Shown: positions 34,109 to 44,727, numbered from the stretch's first letter. The stretch: 64,000 nucleotides of DNA from Marinobacter koreensis (GCF_023156285.1 NZ_JAKZAJ010000001.1:434001-498000); one strand, 5' to 3'. The notes: generated by a model not told the origin, from the letters alone. A program made the numbers and translations.

Positions 34109-35884
34109 ATGGACTGGCAAGGCTGGTTTTCTCTGGCACTGGCGGCTGGCGCACTGCTGATGATGAGCTCCGGACGATTTGCCCCCCATATGGTGATGAT
34201 GGGGGTGCTGGTCGTTCTGAGCACCAGTGGCATTATATCGCCGGCCCAGGCGCTGTCCGGGTTCAGTAACAGTGGTCTGATTACCGTGGCTGCCATGTTC
34301 GTCGTGGCCGCGGGTATTCATCATTCCGGCGGTGTCGACCTGGTGGTTCGGTATCTGCTCCGTTCCCCGAAAACCGTCCGCAGTGCCCAGGCCCGTATCG
34401 CCTTTCCCGTTTCCCTGCTGAGTGGCTTCCTGAACAATACCCCCGTGGTGGCCACCATGATTCCCGCTGTTCACAGCTGGTCCCGTCGCATCGGCATTGC
34501 TCCCTCCAAGCTCATGATTCCCTTGAGCTATTCGGCGATCCTCGGGGGCACTCTTACGTTGGTCGGGACCAGTACCAACCTGGTGGTAAATGGCCAGTAT
34601 CAGCAACTGACCGGAAGTGCCGGCTTCTCCATCTTCTCGATTACCAGTGTCGGATTGCCGGTCGCCGTGATCGGCCTGGCCGTGATGCTGCTGGTTCTGC
34701 CCCGGATGCTGCCAGACCGCAAGGATCAGCAGAAGTTCGGTTCCATGCGGGAATTCACGTTGGAGGTGGCGGTCTCGCCCAATGGGCCTCTTGTTGGCAA
34801 AAGCGTGGGCGAGGCCGGATTGCGGGAGCTTGAGCGTCTGTATCTGGTTGAGATCGAGCGGGATGGCAGCGTTGTGACGGCTGTGCCCTCGGAAGAACGC
34901 CTCCTGGGCGGTGACCGGCTGGTGTTCGCCGGAGATACGCAGGCGATTTCCGATCTTTTGCGGATTCCGGGCATTGTCCCTTCGGTGCACGAAGACGAAC
35001 CCAGCCTGAGTAAAGACCGTGCGGAACGGAGACTGGTGGAGGCGGCTCTGTCGCCCCAGTCAGATGTTCTCGGGCTGACCATCCGCGATGCCCGTTTCCG
35101 GGATCGCTATGGTGCGGTGGTGCTTGCTGTGGCCAGAGGGGGGCAGCGGGTATCTGGCAACCTGGGCAATATCCGTCTGAAACCGGGGGATGTGCTGTTG
35201 CTGGAGGCGCGGCCTGCGTTTGTCAGCCGGCAGCGATACAACCGGGATTTCCTTCTCATCAACGATCTTGATACCGAGACGCCACGACACGACCGGGCCT
35301 GGCTGGCCTGGCTGATTCTTCTCGTGGTGGTGAGCCTGGCGGCCTGCGGGGTAATGACCATGCTCAATGCGGCTCTGTCCGGTGCTGCCCTGATGATTCT
35401 CAGTGGATGCTGCTCCGCCGGCCAGGCTCAGAAAGCGGTCGATGTGCCGGTGATCCTGACCATCGCGGCGTCGTTTGCGCTGGGGGCAGCGCTGGAGGAA
35501 ACCGGCGCCGCTACCTTTTTGGCCGGGACCATTATGGGCCTGAGCCAGGGCCACGTTCTCCTTAGCATCCTGATGGTGTATTTTGCCGTCTCCGTGCTGA
35601 CGGAAGTGGTGACCAACAACGCCGCTGCCGTGCTGGTGATTCCCGTGGTGTTGTCGATGACGACGGTTATGGGGGTGCCGGCCGAGCCGTTCGTGATCGC
35701 CGTAATGATGGCGGCATCGGCCAGTTTTGCCACACCCTTGGGCTATCAGACCAACATGATGGTGTTCGGGCCGGGCGGCTATCGGTTCGCTGATTTCCTC
35801 AGGGTTGGGCTGCCCATGAATATTTTCATCGGGTTGCTGACCGTTCTTGTTATCGGGCTTGTGTACGGGATCAGCTTCTACTGA
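34109..35884 (+). CDS. SLC13/DASS-type permease with two TrkA-C (RCK_C) domains
   Basis: A 591-residue membrane protein: five to six N-terminal helices, a cytosolic insert (about 205-390), then more helices. The insert contains two RCK_C-like domains (EVAVSPNGPLVGKSVGEAG..., and SDVLGLTIRDARFRDRYGAVVLAVARGG). The two symmetric hairpin signatures are visible as SGFLNNTPVVATMIPAV and EVVTNNAAAVLVIPVV, the NNT/NNA asparagine motifs of sodium/dicarboxylate-type carriers. This layout is seen in sodium-coupled sulfate, citrate or other anion permeases. The substrate cannot be read from the sequence. Its last 14 bases overlap the convergent EAL gene. Confidence 0.87.
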   Translation: MDWQGWFSLALAAGALLMMSSGRFAPHMVMMGVLVVLSTSGIISPAQALSGFSNSGLITVAAMFVVAAGIHHSGGVDLVVRYLLRSPKTVRSAQARIAFPVSLLSGFLNNTPVVATMIPAVHSWSRRIGIAPSKLMIPLSYSAILGGTLTLVGTSTNLVVNGQYQQLTGSAGFSIFSITSVGLPVAVIGLAVMLLVLPRMLPDRKDQQKFGSMREFTLEVAVSPNGPLVGKSVGEAGLRELERLYLVEIERDGSVVTAVPSEERLLGGDRLVFAGDTQAISDLLRIPGIVPSVHEDEPSLSKDRAERRLVEAALSPQSDVLGLTIRDARFRDRYGAVVLAVARGGQRVSGNLGNIRLKPGDVLLLEARPAFVSRQRYNRDFLLINDLDTETPRHDRAWLAWLILLVVVSLAACGVMTMLNAALSGAALMILSGCCSAGQAQKAVDVPVILTIAASFALGAALEETGAATFLAGTIMGLSQGHVLLSILMVYFAVSVLTEVVTNNAAAVLVIPVVLSMTTVMGVPAEPFVIAVMMAASASFATPLGYQTNMMVFGPGGYRFADFLRVGLPMNIFIGLLTVLVIGLVYGISFY

Positions 35885-37166
35885 TGTCGGTTTCTACCGG
35901 GTTGGAGAGGATGTCGCAACACAGCACTCTGAGTTGGCCGTTGTCGTAGAACCCCTGAGACATGGTAACGCACATGTAGGCCCCCGTGACGCACAGGTAG
36001 GGTGCGGTTACCTGCAATTGCTCTGGCTGGGCAATGGCCTGTCGGAGGTAATGCTGGCGGTACCAGTCAGCACTGGTTGTGCTTTCGAGTGGTTTGAATC
36101 TCGGGTCCTGGTTTCGGACACCGGCGTCCGAAATCAGAGTGTCTTCAATCTGGATGCCCTCGGCATTAACCAGGTAGCAGCGGGATACCGCCGGATGATT
36201 CAGCAGTTCGCTGCAGGCTTGCTGCATACCAGCACCGGAGCATAGCCGATCAATGGCGGTGTGGAAAAAGCCGTCGAAAAAACTGACCAGTTGGCGGGTC
36301 GGGTCCAGCGTTACCTGGGTCTGCTGCTTGTAATCTCTCAGCAGGTGATCAAAATCCGCCGGCTGGATATCAATGCCTTCTAGCTCGATGCTGGGCTTCC
36401 GGAAATAGTAACCCTGCACGAAGTCCACGCCCGCATCGATGGCAATCATCGCCTGATCGTACGTTTCGACGCCTTCCAGTAACACCAGGCAGGCCGATTG
36501 ATGCAGAAGGGATACGATGCCATTCAGGATCTGCCGGGCCTTGTGGTCCTCTGTTGCGCGGGTCAGAAGGGTTCGGTCGAGTTTGACGATATCCGGTGAC
36601 AGGTTCCAGATACGTTCGAAGTTTGAATGTCCGGCGCCGAAGTCGTCGATCGCCGTCAGGCAACCCAGATCCTTGTAGTAAGCGACGGTTTCCCTCAGCC
36701 GCTCCGCGTTATCCGTCGGCTGCTCGACAATTTCCATAACGATCCGGTGTGGTGGCAGCCCGGTTTTCTTCAGCAGTTGACCGAAGAATGAGTCGGAGTT
36801 ATTGGCGCCCGCGGCCACCCGGGGTGACACGTTCAGAAACAGCCAGTTGAGCTCGTCCTTGATACAGCTGTAGTTGCGGATGTGAAGATAGCGACACAGG
36901 CGGTCAAGCAGCAGGTTCTCTGCTTCTGATGCGGGGAGCTGGAAGAGCTGGACCGGCAGGACTGGTGCGTTGTCCGTATCGAAAGCCCGTATCAGGGCCT
37001 CGTAGCCAACAATACGTTTGTGGGAAATGCTGTAAATAGGCTGGAGTGCGGTTCTGAGGGTGAGTCCTCGAAAATCTGCGGTCCAGCCGCTACCTTCCTG
37101 GTTCAGCATAGGGGACAGCAGATCCAGCTCCGGCGCTGTCAGCTTTTCAGGCAAGGGTCGCGACAT
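35871..37166 (-). CDS. c-di-GMP phosphodiesterase: N-terminal EAL domain plus C-terminal sensor-like region
   Basis: A 431-residue protein (start at 37166 chosen to begin MSRPLPEK; 37202 is possible). The EAL domain (about 35-280) has all catalytic residues: YEALIR, LNVSP, MEIVEQ, DDFGAGHSN, KLDRTLL, LLEGVET and QGYYF, so it should hydrolyse c-di-GMP. The C-terminal 150 residues (HTAIDRLCSGAGMQQACSEL, GVRNQDPRFKPL) look like a Cache/PAS-type sensory domain, with no membrane helix. The order, EAL first and sensor last, is the reverse of the usual one. Confidence 0.85.
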   Translation of the reverse strand: MSRPLPEKLTAPELDLLSPMLNQEGSGWTADFRGLTLRTALQPIYSISHKRIVGYEALIRAFDTDNAPVLPVQLFQLPASEAENLLLDRLCRYLHIRNYSCIKDELNWLFLNVSPRVAAGANNSDSFFGQLLKKTGLPPHRIVMEIVEQPTDNAERLRETVAYYKDLGCLTAIDDFGAGHSNFERIWNLSPDIVKLDRTLLTRATEDHKARQILNGIVSLLHQSACLVLLEGVETYDQAMIAIDAGVDFVQGYYFRKPSIELEGIDIQPADFDHLLRDYKQQTQVTLDPTRQLVSFFDGFFHTAIDRLCSGAGMQQACSELLNHPAVSRCYLVNAEGIQIEDTLISDAGVRNQDPRFKPLESTTSADWYRQHYLRQAIAQPEQLQVTAPYLCVTGAYMCVTMSQGFYDNGQLRVLCCDILSNPVETDISRS

Positions 37167-37300
37167 AGAGTTTCTGGCTAGTTTGACGAACACAACGGGC
37201 AACAGTCAGGCCCGAACTGTCTGAAACACGTACGTAAAAGCGGCGATCAGCTCACCGGGGTACGTTGTAAGAAGCTTGCCAAAAAACAGGGATTATTACC

Positions 37301-37334
37301 ACCGTTTCATATACAAACGCGAAACGGTTTGTAT
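37301..37334. promoter_or_regulatory. Two interlocked perfect inverted repeats
   Basis: ACCGTTTC (37301-37308) pairs with GAAACGGT (37321-37328), and ATACAAAC (37311-37318) pairs with GTTTGTAT (37327-37334). The arms alternate and share two bases, so as RNA the two hairpins exclude each other, and as DNA they look like two operator sites offset by 8 bp. The GAAAC/GTTTG half-sites recall TetR-family operators such as PsrA boxes, but the spacing differs. Confidence 0.5.
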
Positions 37335-37576
37335 CCAAAGGGGGCAGTCAGTGCTAACTCGAAGGGAGGGCGGCGCGCTGGCCGCCCGAAACATCAGTTG
37401 TTGCTGGGAACAACCACGTTCTCGTCGAATTCCAGTTCCATGTTATGCCTCACAGTCGCTTGTCACGATGGTTTTCAAGAATACTTAAAGTTTATCGCCG
37501 CGATGAAATTCAACAATCCGTAAAACCCGTATAAGACTAAAGGGATAGGCGAATATCGATCAGAAATTCTGATGAG

Positions 37577-37605
37577 CCACAGCAAAAGATTTTGGTTTGC
37601 TGTGG
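37577..37605. repeat. 10-bp inverted repeat before cytochrome b561
   Basis: CCACAGCAAA (37577-37586) and TTTGCTGTGG (37596-37605) pair perfectly across 9 bases, 55 bp before the cytochrome b561 start. A run of five T occurs ten bases further on, too far for a standard terminator. It may be an operator or a leader hairpin. Confidence 0.5.
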
Positions 37606-37660
37606 GAACGCCTCTTTTTAGACTATGCAGATCAACGTGACAGGGAGCAGTCGGATTCGT

Positions 37661-38206
37661 ATGCAATGGCGAAATGATTCAACGCGTTATGGTGCGGTAG
37701 CTGTGACAGCGCATTGGGTTGTGGCCGCAACCGTGCTTGGCTTGTTTGTGCTGGGCACCTGGATGGTGGATCTGACTTACTACCACGCGTGGTATCAGCG
37801 CGGCCCTGACCTGCACCGGAGTTTTGGCATTCTTTTGTTCCTGGTCGTGCTTGCACGGGTGGCGTGGCGCCTGACCGATTCTGCCCCGGATCCCGTTTCC
37901 GGTCATTCCCGGGTCGAGAAGGTCATGGCCCGGGTTGCACACGGGGCTCTGTACCTGCTGCTGTTTGTCGCGATGGGCAGTGGATACCTGATCACAACGG
38001 CCGATGGGTCCTCGATCAGTGTATTCGGTTGGTTCGACGTCCCGTCGGTGACGGGCAACATCAATCATCTGGAAGACATCGCTGGAAGCATTCATTACTG
38101 GTCAACCCTTGGGCTGGTCTTCCTGGCCGGATTGCATGCGCTTGGCGCGCTCAAGCATCACTGGGTTGATCGGGACCAAACGCTACGGCGTATGCTCGGT
38201 CTATAG
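37661..38206 (+). CDS. Cytochrome b561
   Basis: A 181-residue four-helix membrane cytochrome. ATG 37661 begins the family N-terminus MQWRNDSTRYG; an upstream ATG at 37625 would add 12 residues. Haem-ligand histidines are visible at His18 (AHWVV), His52 (DLHRSFGI) and in the later IHYWSTLGLVFLAGLHALGALKHH-type segment. Such proteins move electrons between the quinone pool and acceptors such as superoxide. The gene lies 66 bp before the YceI gene, a very common pairing. Confidence 0.92.
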   Translation: MQWRNDSTRYGAVAVTAHWVVAATVLGLFVLGTWMVDLTYYHAWYQRGPDLHRSFGILLFLVVLARVAWRLTDSAPDPVSGHSRVEKVMARVAHGALYLLLFVAMGSGYLITTADGSSISVFGWFDVPSVTGNINHLEDIAGSIHYWSTLGLVFLAGLHALGALKHHWVDRDQTLRRMLGL

Positions 38207-38272
38207 AGTTGGAAATTGCTGTCTTAAGGCTGTCCCAGTCAGGGACTGACATTGATGAAAAAGGAGATCACC

Positions 38273-38860
38273 ATGAAAAAGCTCATTCTGGCATCTGCGG
38301 TTTCACTCGCGTTGACGGGCGTTGCGTCAGCGGCGGAAGACAATGGCAGCGGCACCTATCAGTTCGATACCAAGGGCGACCATCAGTTCATCATGTTCAA
38401 GATTTCTCATCTGGGCTACAGCTGGCTTTATGGTCGTTTTAACGAATTTGACGGCCAGTTCACCTACGATGCGGAAAACCCCGAGAAGAGTTCGGTATCG
38501 GTGACGATTGACACGGCCAGCGTCGACTCGAATCACGCAGAGCGGGACAAGCATCTCCGGAGTGAGGACTTCCTGTACGTCGATGAATACCCGCAAGCAT
38601 CCTTCAAGAGCAAACGAATCGAGATGCAGGGAGATGGCGAAGCAGACATCGTCGGCGATCTCACGCTCCGGGGCGTCACCAGGGAAATCACGCTCGATGC
38701 CGAGATGATCGGGCATGGATCAGATCCCTGGGGCGGTTACCGCATGGGCTTCGAAGCGGAAACGGAACTGCGGCTGAAGGATTTCGGCATCCCGATGGAC
38801 CTGGGCCCCGCTTCCGAAACGGTGGATATGATCATTTCTGTTGAAGGCATACGACAGTAA
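38273..38860 (+). CDS. YceI-family periplasmic lipocalin-like protein
   Basis: A 195-residue secreted protein. ATG 38273 is picked for its AGGAGA ribosome site and for the signal peptide that follows ([20 protein letters not shown], then AEDN). The mature YceI fold shows [26 protein letters not shown] near its start and [17 protein letters not shown] later. YceI proteins bind polyisoprenoids such as ubiquinone-8 inside a beta barrel. Pairing with cytochrome b561 suggests quinone or isoprenoid handling. Confidence 0.93.
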   Translation: MKKLILASAVSLALTGVASAAEDNGSGTYQFDTKGDHQFIMFKISHLGYSWLYGRFNEFDGQFTYDAENPEKSSVSVTIDTASVDSNHAERDKHLRSEDFLYVDEYPQASFKSKRIEMQGDGEADIVGDLTLRGVTREITLDAEMIGHGSDPWGGYRMGFEAETELRLKDFGIPMDLGPASETVDMIISVEGIRQ

Positions 38861-38875
38861 GCAGCAGGTACAATG

Positions 38876-38908
38876 GGCCGATTTCGGGAGTCACACCCGG
38901 AATCGGCC
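38876..38908. terminator. Hairpin between the convergent yceI-family and chemoreceptor genes
   Basis: GGCCGATT-T-CGGG pairs with CCCG-G-AATCGGCC (12 pairs, one mismatch) across a 7-base loop. It overlaps the last codons of the chemoreceptor gene and lies 15 bp beyond the YceI-family stop. There is no T run; the convergent position suggests a terminator. Confidence 0.6.
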
Positions 38909-40528
38909 TGTCTGTTGCTCCAGGTCGCTTGCGTAACCGTGCAACGACTGGCTGATCTCGTCGATCTCCCGCGAACGTTTGGCGCTGTCTGACGCCAGAT
39001 CGTTGATTTCCGTAATGCTTCGATTGATCTCGTCCACAACCTGGGTCTGCTGTTCCGTGGCGGACGCAACGCTGGTGTTGGCATCGCTGATATCGGCAAT
39101 GCCTTCGAGGATGGCCTGAAGCCCGCTTTCGGCCTCGGTTGCCAGCTTCTCGGTTTCTCCGGCTTCGCGACTGCCCACCTCCATGACGGACACCACTTCC
39201 GATACGCCGCCTTGCAGAGCCGTGATCATGGTCTGGATGTCTTCCGTAGACTGCTGGGTTCTTTGCGCCAGTGTTCTGACCTCATCAGCCACAACCGCAA
39301 AGCCGCGTCCCTGTTCGCCGGCTCTGGCCGCCTCTATGGCCGCGTTAAGGGCGAGCAGGTTGGTCTGCTCGGCAATGCCCCGGATCACATCCAGTACCGA
39401 CGTGATGTTATCGGAATCTTCCGATAGCTTCCGGATCGCTTCGGCCGCCTTGGCCGTCTGGGCTGCCAGGCTGTGCACCTGCCTGGAGGAATCTCCGATG
39501 ATGCGAGCATTGTCGCGGCCCTTCTGCTCAGCCTCCCGGGTGATCTCGGCCGCCCGCGAGGCGTTGCCGGCCACTTCCTCGATGGCACTCTGCATTTCGT
39601 TGATGGCGGTGGCCACCATGGCAATGGAATCGGTCTGCCGGCTCACGCCGTCGTTGTTCTCCTGGGCCGCGGTGGCCAGTCGACCGGCGCCGTCACCAAG
39701 CCCGTTACTGAGTTCCTGGATTGACCGGATCATGCTCTGAAGATTGGCGAGGACCTGGTTGAAACTGTCGGCCAGTCGGCCAAGGTCATCCTTTACTTCG
39801 ACAGGAATGCGCTGGGTAAGGTCGCCTTTGCCCTGTGCGATCGCGTCGAGCTGACGGCGTACTGCACTGATGGAGCCAATGATCAGTCGCATGAAGAACA
39901 GGAACAGGACGAGACTCAGAATGATCGCCAGAACAGTGACAGTGCCCGTGGTGATTGAGCTGGACATGCCCTCCTGCGCGGAATCCTTTGCGCGGTTTGC
40001 GGCCTGTTCGTCAGCGAGCGCGCCGAGCTTGTCGTAATAATCCCGCAGGTTGCTGAACAGTGCGGCTGTCTCGCTCTCTGCGAGTGTTCTGGCCTCTTCA
40101 GGAGAGCCATTGAGCGCGGTCTGCATCACCTTTCGCGCTGACCCTTCCCAGCGACTGAACGCATCATCGAAGCCCTGAATAATGCTTGCCGCTCCCGAGC
40201 CTGAGAGCAGGTCCGATGCCTGGTCAAAACGGTCGCGGGCCTGCTGGGCATTTTCGTTGAAGCTTTCGAGGAAGGCTTCGGTGTCCTCGTCGTTGGACAT
40301 TGCATCAACCAACCGGATCTGTGCCACGTAAGCCTGATACAGATCTCGGTCACCATTGAGAATCTTGCTGACAGAGGGCAGGTAATTGGTGGCAATTCGA
40401 TTGGTATCCGAGATGAGTTCCCGGACCGTCAGTGCGTTCAGAATCCCGATTACGATCAGGGCCGCGGCAGTGATGCCAAAAGGGAGAGCGATTTTGGTTC
40501 GGAGACCAAGATGACGAAACACCTGCAT
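38891..40528 (-). CDS. Methyl-accepting chemotaxis protein
   Basis: A 545-residue chemoreceptor: first helix about 12-32, periplasmic helical bundle (4HB-type, about 33-188), second helix about 190-213, HAMP (about 214-268), then the signalling coil. The invariant tip reads [38 protein letters not shown] in segments, and the coil continues to the end. There is no C-terminal NWETF-like pentapeptide, so methylation enzymes are not tethered here. The ligand is unknown. It is single and not beside che genes. Confidence 0.95.
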   Translation of the reverse strand: MQVFRHLGLRTKIALPFGITAAALIVIGILNALTVRELISDTNRIATNYLPSVSKILNGDRDLYQAYVAQIRLVDAMSNDEDTEAFLESFNENAQQARDRFDQASDLLSGSGAASIIQGFDDAFSRWEGSARKVMQTALNGSPEEARTLAESETAALFSNLRDYYDKLGALADEQAANRAKDSAQEGMSSSITTGTVTVLAIILSLVLFLFFMRLIIGSISAVRRQLDAIAQGKGDLTQRIPVEVKDDLGRLADSFNQVLANLQSMIRSIQELSNGLGDGAGRLATAAQENNDGVSRQTDSIAMVATAINEMQSAIEEVAGNASRAAEITREAEQKGRDNARIIGDSSRQVHSLAAQTAKAAEAIRKLSEDSDNITSVLDVIRGIAEQTNLLALNAAIEAARAGEQGRGFAVVADEVRTLAQRTQQSTEDIQTMITALQGGVSEVVSVMEVGSREAGETEKLATEAESGLQAILEGIADISDANTSVASATEQQTQVVDEINRSITEINDLASDSAKRSREIDEISQSLHGYASDLEQQTGRFRV

Positions 40529-40652
40529 GCTGTCCTCGCAATGTCTGCTGTTCTGAAGACAGCATAGCAGCTGGATGCGTCAACGCTCCGAAAACATTGA
40601 CAAAACGAGGAAGCTGCGCGAGGCGTTATGATATGAGTCAATTTGGCCGGGT

Positions 40653-40895
40653 TTACGAGGAAGAACGAGGCGATTCCTCGTTGGAGGTACAGTTTCTGCA
40701 AAGGTAACGCTGCCGCCAGAACTGTCCGGCAAAGATAACGATCCAGATCAGCAGACCTGCCCAGAGGTAGGTTGTTGGAACAACAAAGTTGCCGCTGATC
40801 GCGAATTCAACGAGCAGCATCAGTGCCACGGCCAGTACCGCATTGACCAGGGCCGTCACCATGGCCTGCCCACAGGCTTTGAGGTTCTGTCTCAT
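40653..40895 (-). CDS. Small hypothetical membrane protein (80 residues)
   Basis: No family recognised. Two hydrophobic helices (about 12-33 and 42-60) are separated by GNFVVPTTY. The C-terminus is cytoplasmic-looking and has a Cys pair (YLCRNC). A GGAA precedes the ATG. It lies between the chemoreceptor and parC, is flanked by gaps on both sides, and no competing frame explains the region. Composition is like its neighbours. Confidence 0.55.
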   Translation of the reverse strand: MRQNLKACGQAMVTALVNAVLAVALMLLVEFAISGNFVVPTTYLWAGLLIWIVIFAGQFWRQRYLCRNCTSNEESPRSSS

Positions 40896-41141
40896 AATGT
40901 TCCGCTCGTCCGGGAAAGAAAACGCTCAATCACTTACCATCGACGAGAATACGGTCAGGGTTACCGTCTCTCCATTCGGGAATTCCGCTATTGGCGTTTT
41001 CACGATTGCACGGGATTGGAGTATCCGGATTGCCGTCCATATAATGTGCGCTCGCACATATCCCGTGTATTTCGCGGGCGCAAAAGGTAGCATCACTGCC
41101 AGTCCAGATAAACCGGCAGTCCAGGTAAACAAGAGGCATAC

Positions 41142-43436
41142 ATGCCAGAATTTCAAACCACTGATGAAGGCTTTGAGCGCGTCTCGCTCAGGGATTACAC
41201 GGAAAAGGCCTACCTTGATTACTCCATGTACGTCATCCTCGACCGGGCCCTGCCCAATGTCGGGGATGGGCTGAAGCCGGTTCAGCGGCGAATCGTTTAC
41301 GCCATGTCGGAGCTGGGGCTGAAATCCACCTCCAAGTACAAGAAATCGGCCCGCACGGTCGGGGATGTACTGGGCAAGTTCCATCCTCACGGCGACAGTG
41401 CCTGCTACGAGGCCATGGTGTTGATGGCCCAGCCGTTCTCCTATCGCTATCCGCTGGTAGACGGGCAGGGAAACTGGGGATCTCCGGACGATCCCAAGTC
41501 CTTTGCCGCCATGCGTTATACCGAATCCCGCCTGGCGCCGTTTGCGGACGTTCTGCTGGGTGAACTGGGGCAGGGCACAGTGGATTGGGTGCCCAATTTT
41601 GACGGCACGATGGAAGAACCTGCCATCCTGCCAGCGCGCTTGCCCCACGTGCTGCTCAATGGAACCACTGGCATTGCCGTCGGCATGGCGACGGACATCC
41701 CGCCCCACAATGTCCGGGAAGTTGCTTCCGCCTGTATCCATTTGCTGGATCAGCCGGACGCCACCGTGGACGATCTCTGCGAGCACATCAAAGGCCCGGA
41801 TTTCCCGACTCATGCCGAGGTGATTACCCCACGTCGTGACATTCGCCAGATGTACGAAACCGGTCGCGGATCACTCCGGATGCGGGCCCGCTGGACGCGC
41901 GAAAATGGTGAAGTGGTGGTCACGGATCTGCCACATCAGGTGTCCGGAAATCGCGTGCTGGAGCAGATTGCCCAGCAGATGCAGACCAAGAAACTGCCCA
42001 TGGTGGCGGATCTGCGTGACGAGTCTGATCATGAAAACCCCACCCGCCTGGTGATTGTGCCCCGATCCAACCGTGTGGACCTGGATGGGCTGATGGCCCA
42101 CCTCTTTGCCAGTACAGACCTGGAAAAGACCTATCGGGTGAACATCAACGTTATCGGAAACGATGGCCGCCCGGGTGTGAAGGGGCTACATTCCGTCCTG
42201 ACCGAATGGTTGGCCTTCCGCCGCACAACGGTGGTGCGACGCCTTCAGCATCGGCTGGACAAGGTCCTGGCCCGTCTGCACATTCTGGAAGGCCTTCTGG
42301 TGGCCTACCTGAATATCGACGAAGTCATCGAGATCATCCGGTACGAGGACAAGCCCAAGGATGAGCTGATGGCCCGTTTCGGGCTGTCGCCGGAACAGGC
42401 CGAGGCGATCCTGGAGTTGAAGCTGCGTCATCTGGCGAAGCTGGAAGAAATGAAGATCCGGGGCGAGCAGGACGAGCTCTCGGCGGAGCGTGACGAACTG
42501 CAGTCCATTCTCGGATCCGAGGACCGTTTGCGCGAGCTGATCAAGACGGAACTCCAGCAGGATGCGGAAGCCTTTGGCGACGACCGCCGCTCACCCATTG
42601 TGGAGCGCGAAGAAGCGCGGGCATTCAGTGAAGTCGACCTCGTCTCCAACGATCCGGTGACGGTTGTCCTGTCCGAGAAAGGCTGGGTCCGTGCCGCCAA
42701 GGGGCACGATATCGAACCGGAAGGGCTGAGTTACAAGGCCGGTGACCGGTTTGCACTGGCCGCCCGGGGGCGTAACAACCAGCAGGCGATCTTCCTGGAT
42801 TCCACCGGACGCGCATACTCGCTGCTGGCGCACACCCTGCCATCAGCCAGGGGTCAGGGCGAGCCGCTGACCGGGCGTATCAATCCGCCCTCCGGCGCGA
42901 CTTTCTCCGGGCTTCTCCTGGGCGAGCCGTCCGGTAAGGTGCTGTTGGTTACCGATGGCGGATATGGCTTCGTGACCAGTCTGAACGACATGATCAGCAA
43001 GAACCGCAATGGCAAAGCCGTTGTCAGTGTGCCGAAGGGCGCGAGGATCATGCCTCCGGTTTCGGTACCCCGTTCGGAGAGTCCGTTGTACCTGGCGGCC
43101 ATTTCCAATGAAGGCCGGATGCTGGTTTTCCCGCTCAGCGAGCTGCCGGAACTGGCCAAGGGGAAAGGCAACAAGATCATCAGTATTCCGTCTGCCCGCG
43201 TCCAGAACCGCGAGGAGTATGTGGTGGCCGTGGCGGTCTTTGCTCAGGACGACCTGATCGAAATCCGGGCCGGCAAGCGCAAGATGGGATTGAAATTCAG
43301 TGACCTTGAGCATTACCTCGGAGAACGCGGGCGTCGTGGCCACAAACTGCCACGGGGGCTTCAGCGGGTCGATGCCATTGACGTGATAGCCACTGCCACG
43401 CAGGCGGGGCAAGAGGAGAGCGGCGACAGTGAGTGA
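41142..43436 (+). CDS. parC: DNA topoisomerase IV subunit A
   Basis: A 764-residue type IIA topoisomerase subunit. The catalytic Tyr lies in the ESRLAPF region downstream of [11 protein letters not shown]; the quinolone-resistance segment reads [15 protein letters not shown], with Ser and Glu at the positions altered in resistant strains, i.e. wild type. The C-terminal beta-pinwheel carries degenerate blades ([33 protein letters not shown]). It partners ParE, encoded 7 kb upstream. The stop overlaps the serB start by 8 bp. Confidence 0.97.
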   Translation: MPEFQTTDEGFERVSLRDYTEKAYLDYSMYVILDRALPNVGDGLKPVQRRIVYAMSELGLKSTSKYKKSARTVGDVLGKFHPHGDSACYEAMVLMAQPFSYRYPLVDGQGNWGSPDDPKSFAAMRYTESRLAPFADVLLGELGQGTVDWVPNFDGTMEEPAILPARLPHVLLNGTTGIAVGMATDIPPHNVREVASACIHLLDQPDATVDDLCEHIKGPDFPTHAEVITPRRDIRQMYETGRGSLRMRARWTRENGEVVVTDLPHQVSGNRVLEQIAQQMQTKKLPMVADLRDESDHENPTRLVIVPRSNRVDLDGLMAHLFASTDLEKTYRVNINVIGNDGRPGVKGLHSVLTEWLAFRRTTVVRRLQHRLDKVLARLHILEGLLVAYLNIDEVIEIIRYEDKPKDELMARFGLSPEQAEAILELKLRHLAKLEEMKIRGEQDELSAERDELQSILGSEDRLRELIKTELQQDAEAFGDDRRSPIVEREEARAFSEVDLVSNDPVTVVLSEKGWVRAAKGHDIEPEGLSYKAGDRFALAARGRNNQQAIFLDSTGRAYSLLAHTLPSARGQGEPLTGRINPPSGATFSGLLLGEPSGKVLLVTDGGYGFVTSLNDMISKNRNGKAVVSVPKGARIMPPVSVPRSESPLYLAAISNEGRMLVFPLSELPELAKGKGNKIISIPSARVQNREEYVVAVAVFAQDDLIEIRAGKRKMGLKFSDLEHYLGERGRRGHKLPRGLQRVDAIDVIATATQAGQEESGDSE

Positions 43437-44661
43437 GCTGGTACTGATTAACGTATCGGGACGCGATAAGCCCGGACTCACCTCGGAAATCACGGGCATC
43501 ATGGGGCAATACGACGTCCGGATTCTGGACATCGGTCAGGCGGTGATTCACGACCACCTGACCTGGGGAATCCTGATCGAGATCCCGGATGAGTCCAAGT
43601 CCTCACCGGTCATCCGTGACCTGCTGTTCCGGTTGCATGCGCTGGATCTTCAGGTGCATTTTGCGCCGATTACCGTAGAAGAATATCAGGCGTGGGCGGC
43701 CGGCCGTAATCGTGCCTGCTACATCGTCACGCTCCTGTCCCGGGATATCAAGGCCGAACAGATCGCCAAGGTCTCGGCAATCACCGCCCGACACGGCCTT
43801 AACATCGACAACATCAGTCGCCTGTCTGCACGCCCGTCGCTCAATCCTGGCGATAACCGGATTGCCTGTGTGGAGTTTTCGGTACGCGGTACCGCTGAAG
43901 ACCTGGAAGAACTGCGCGCCGATTTTCTGCACATTGCTGGTGAAATGAACGTTGATATTGCCTTTCAGGAGGACTCTATCTTCCGTCGGAACAGGCGTCT
44001 GGTGGTATTCGATATGGACTCCACTCTTATCGAGGCGGAAGTTATCGATGAGCTTGCCAGGGAAGCGGGCGTTGGCGATCAGGTGGCGGAGATTACCGAG
44101 CGGGCCATGCAGGGGGAGCTGGATTTCAGTCAGAGCTTTGCCGAGCGTCTGGCCCTGCTGAAAGGGCTTGATGAATCGGTACTTGAAGGCATTGCCGGCC
44201 GCCTGAGGTTGACAGAGGGGGCCGAGCATCTTATCCGCAGTCTCAAAGGCCTGGGCTACCGCACAGCCATCCTGTCCGGCGGTTTCACCTACTTTGCGAG
44301 GCACCTGCAGGCAAAGCTTGGCATCGACTATGTCTACGCCAACGAACTGGAAATCGAGAACGGCAAGGTGACCGGTCGGGTGTCTGGCCAGATTGTAGAC
44401 GGTAAGCGTAAGGCGGAGCTGCTGCTGGAAATCGCCAGGAAGGAACACATCTCCCGGGAGCAGGTTATTGCCGTGGGAGACGGTGCCAACGATTTACCGA
44501 TGCTGAGTCAGGCGGGGCTGGGAGTGGCCTTCCGGGCCAAGCCCCTGGTCAAGGAGTCCGCCCGTCACTCGATTTCCACGCTGGGGCTGGATGCCATCCT
44601 GTACCTGATCGGATTCCGCGAGAGCGAAACCAACCAGTCGATCCAGCAATCGGGACTGTAG
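43429..44661 (+). CDS. serB: Phosphoserine phosphatase SerB
   Basis: A 410-residue HAD-family phosphatase for the last step of serine synthesis. Two N-terminal ACT-like domains (about 1-180, [20 protein letters not shown]) precede the HAD core: [19 protein letters not shown] (nucleophile Asp), ILSGGFTYF and [12 protein letters not shown]. The GTG start at 43429 overlaps parC by 8 bp, so translation is probably coupled. With SerA at the left end of the window, two of three serine enzymes are present. A terminator follows. Confidence 0.97.
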   Translation: MSELVLINVSGRDKPGLTSEITGIMGQYDVRILDIGQAVIHDHLTWGILIEIPDESKSSPVIRDLLFRLHALDLQVHFAPITVEEYQAWAAGRNRACYIVTLLSRDIKAEQIAKVSAITARHGLNIDNISRLSARPSLNPGDNRIACVEFSVRGTAEDLEELRADFLHIAGEMNVDIAFQEDSIFRRNRRLVVFDMDSTLIEAEVIDELAREAGVGDQVAEITERAMQGELDFSQSFAERLALLKGLDESVLEGIAGRLRLTEGAEHLIRSLKGLGYRTAILSGGFTYFARHLQAKLGIDYVYANELEIENGKVTGRVSGQIVDGKRKAELLLEIARKEHISREQVIAVGDGANDLPMLSQAGLGVAFRAKPLVKESARHSISTLGLDAILYLIGFRESETNQSIQQSGL

Positions 44662-44683
44662 GATTATTAGCGGTACAGAACCG

Positions 44684-44713
44684 AAAACGGCGCTCCCCGG
44701 GGCGCCGTTTTTT
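44684..44713. terminator. Rho-independent terminator between serB and fimX
   Basis: AAAACGGCGC pairs with GCGCCGTTTT across a short C/G-rich loop, with a run of six T on the right and four A on the left. It serves serB and, reading the other way, the convergent fimX-like gene. Confidence 0.92.
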
Positions 44714-44727
44714 GTCGGACCCGCGTA

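Larger units (their letters stand above)
37167..37660. other. Palindrome-rich intergenic region between the EAL and cytochrome b561 genes
   Basis: About 490 bases without a convincing gene hold several inverted repeats: two interlocked ones at 37301-37334 (listed separately); GGGCGGC/GCCGCCC at 37368-37374 and 37381-37387; GTTGTT/AACAAC at 37398-37414; ATCAGAA-A-TTCTGAT at 37559-37573; and a 10-bp repeat at 37577-37586/37596-37605. The part from about 37,440 to 37,570 is AT-rich and may carry promoters. A structured small RNA is possible. Confidence 0.6.

Noticed and set aside
37394..37441. 15-residue minus-strand frame in the palindrome-rich gap, as a possible leader peptide
   Set aside because: Too short to support from sequence alone; only an AGG precedes it and its codons overlap hairpin arms.
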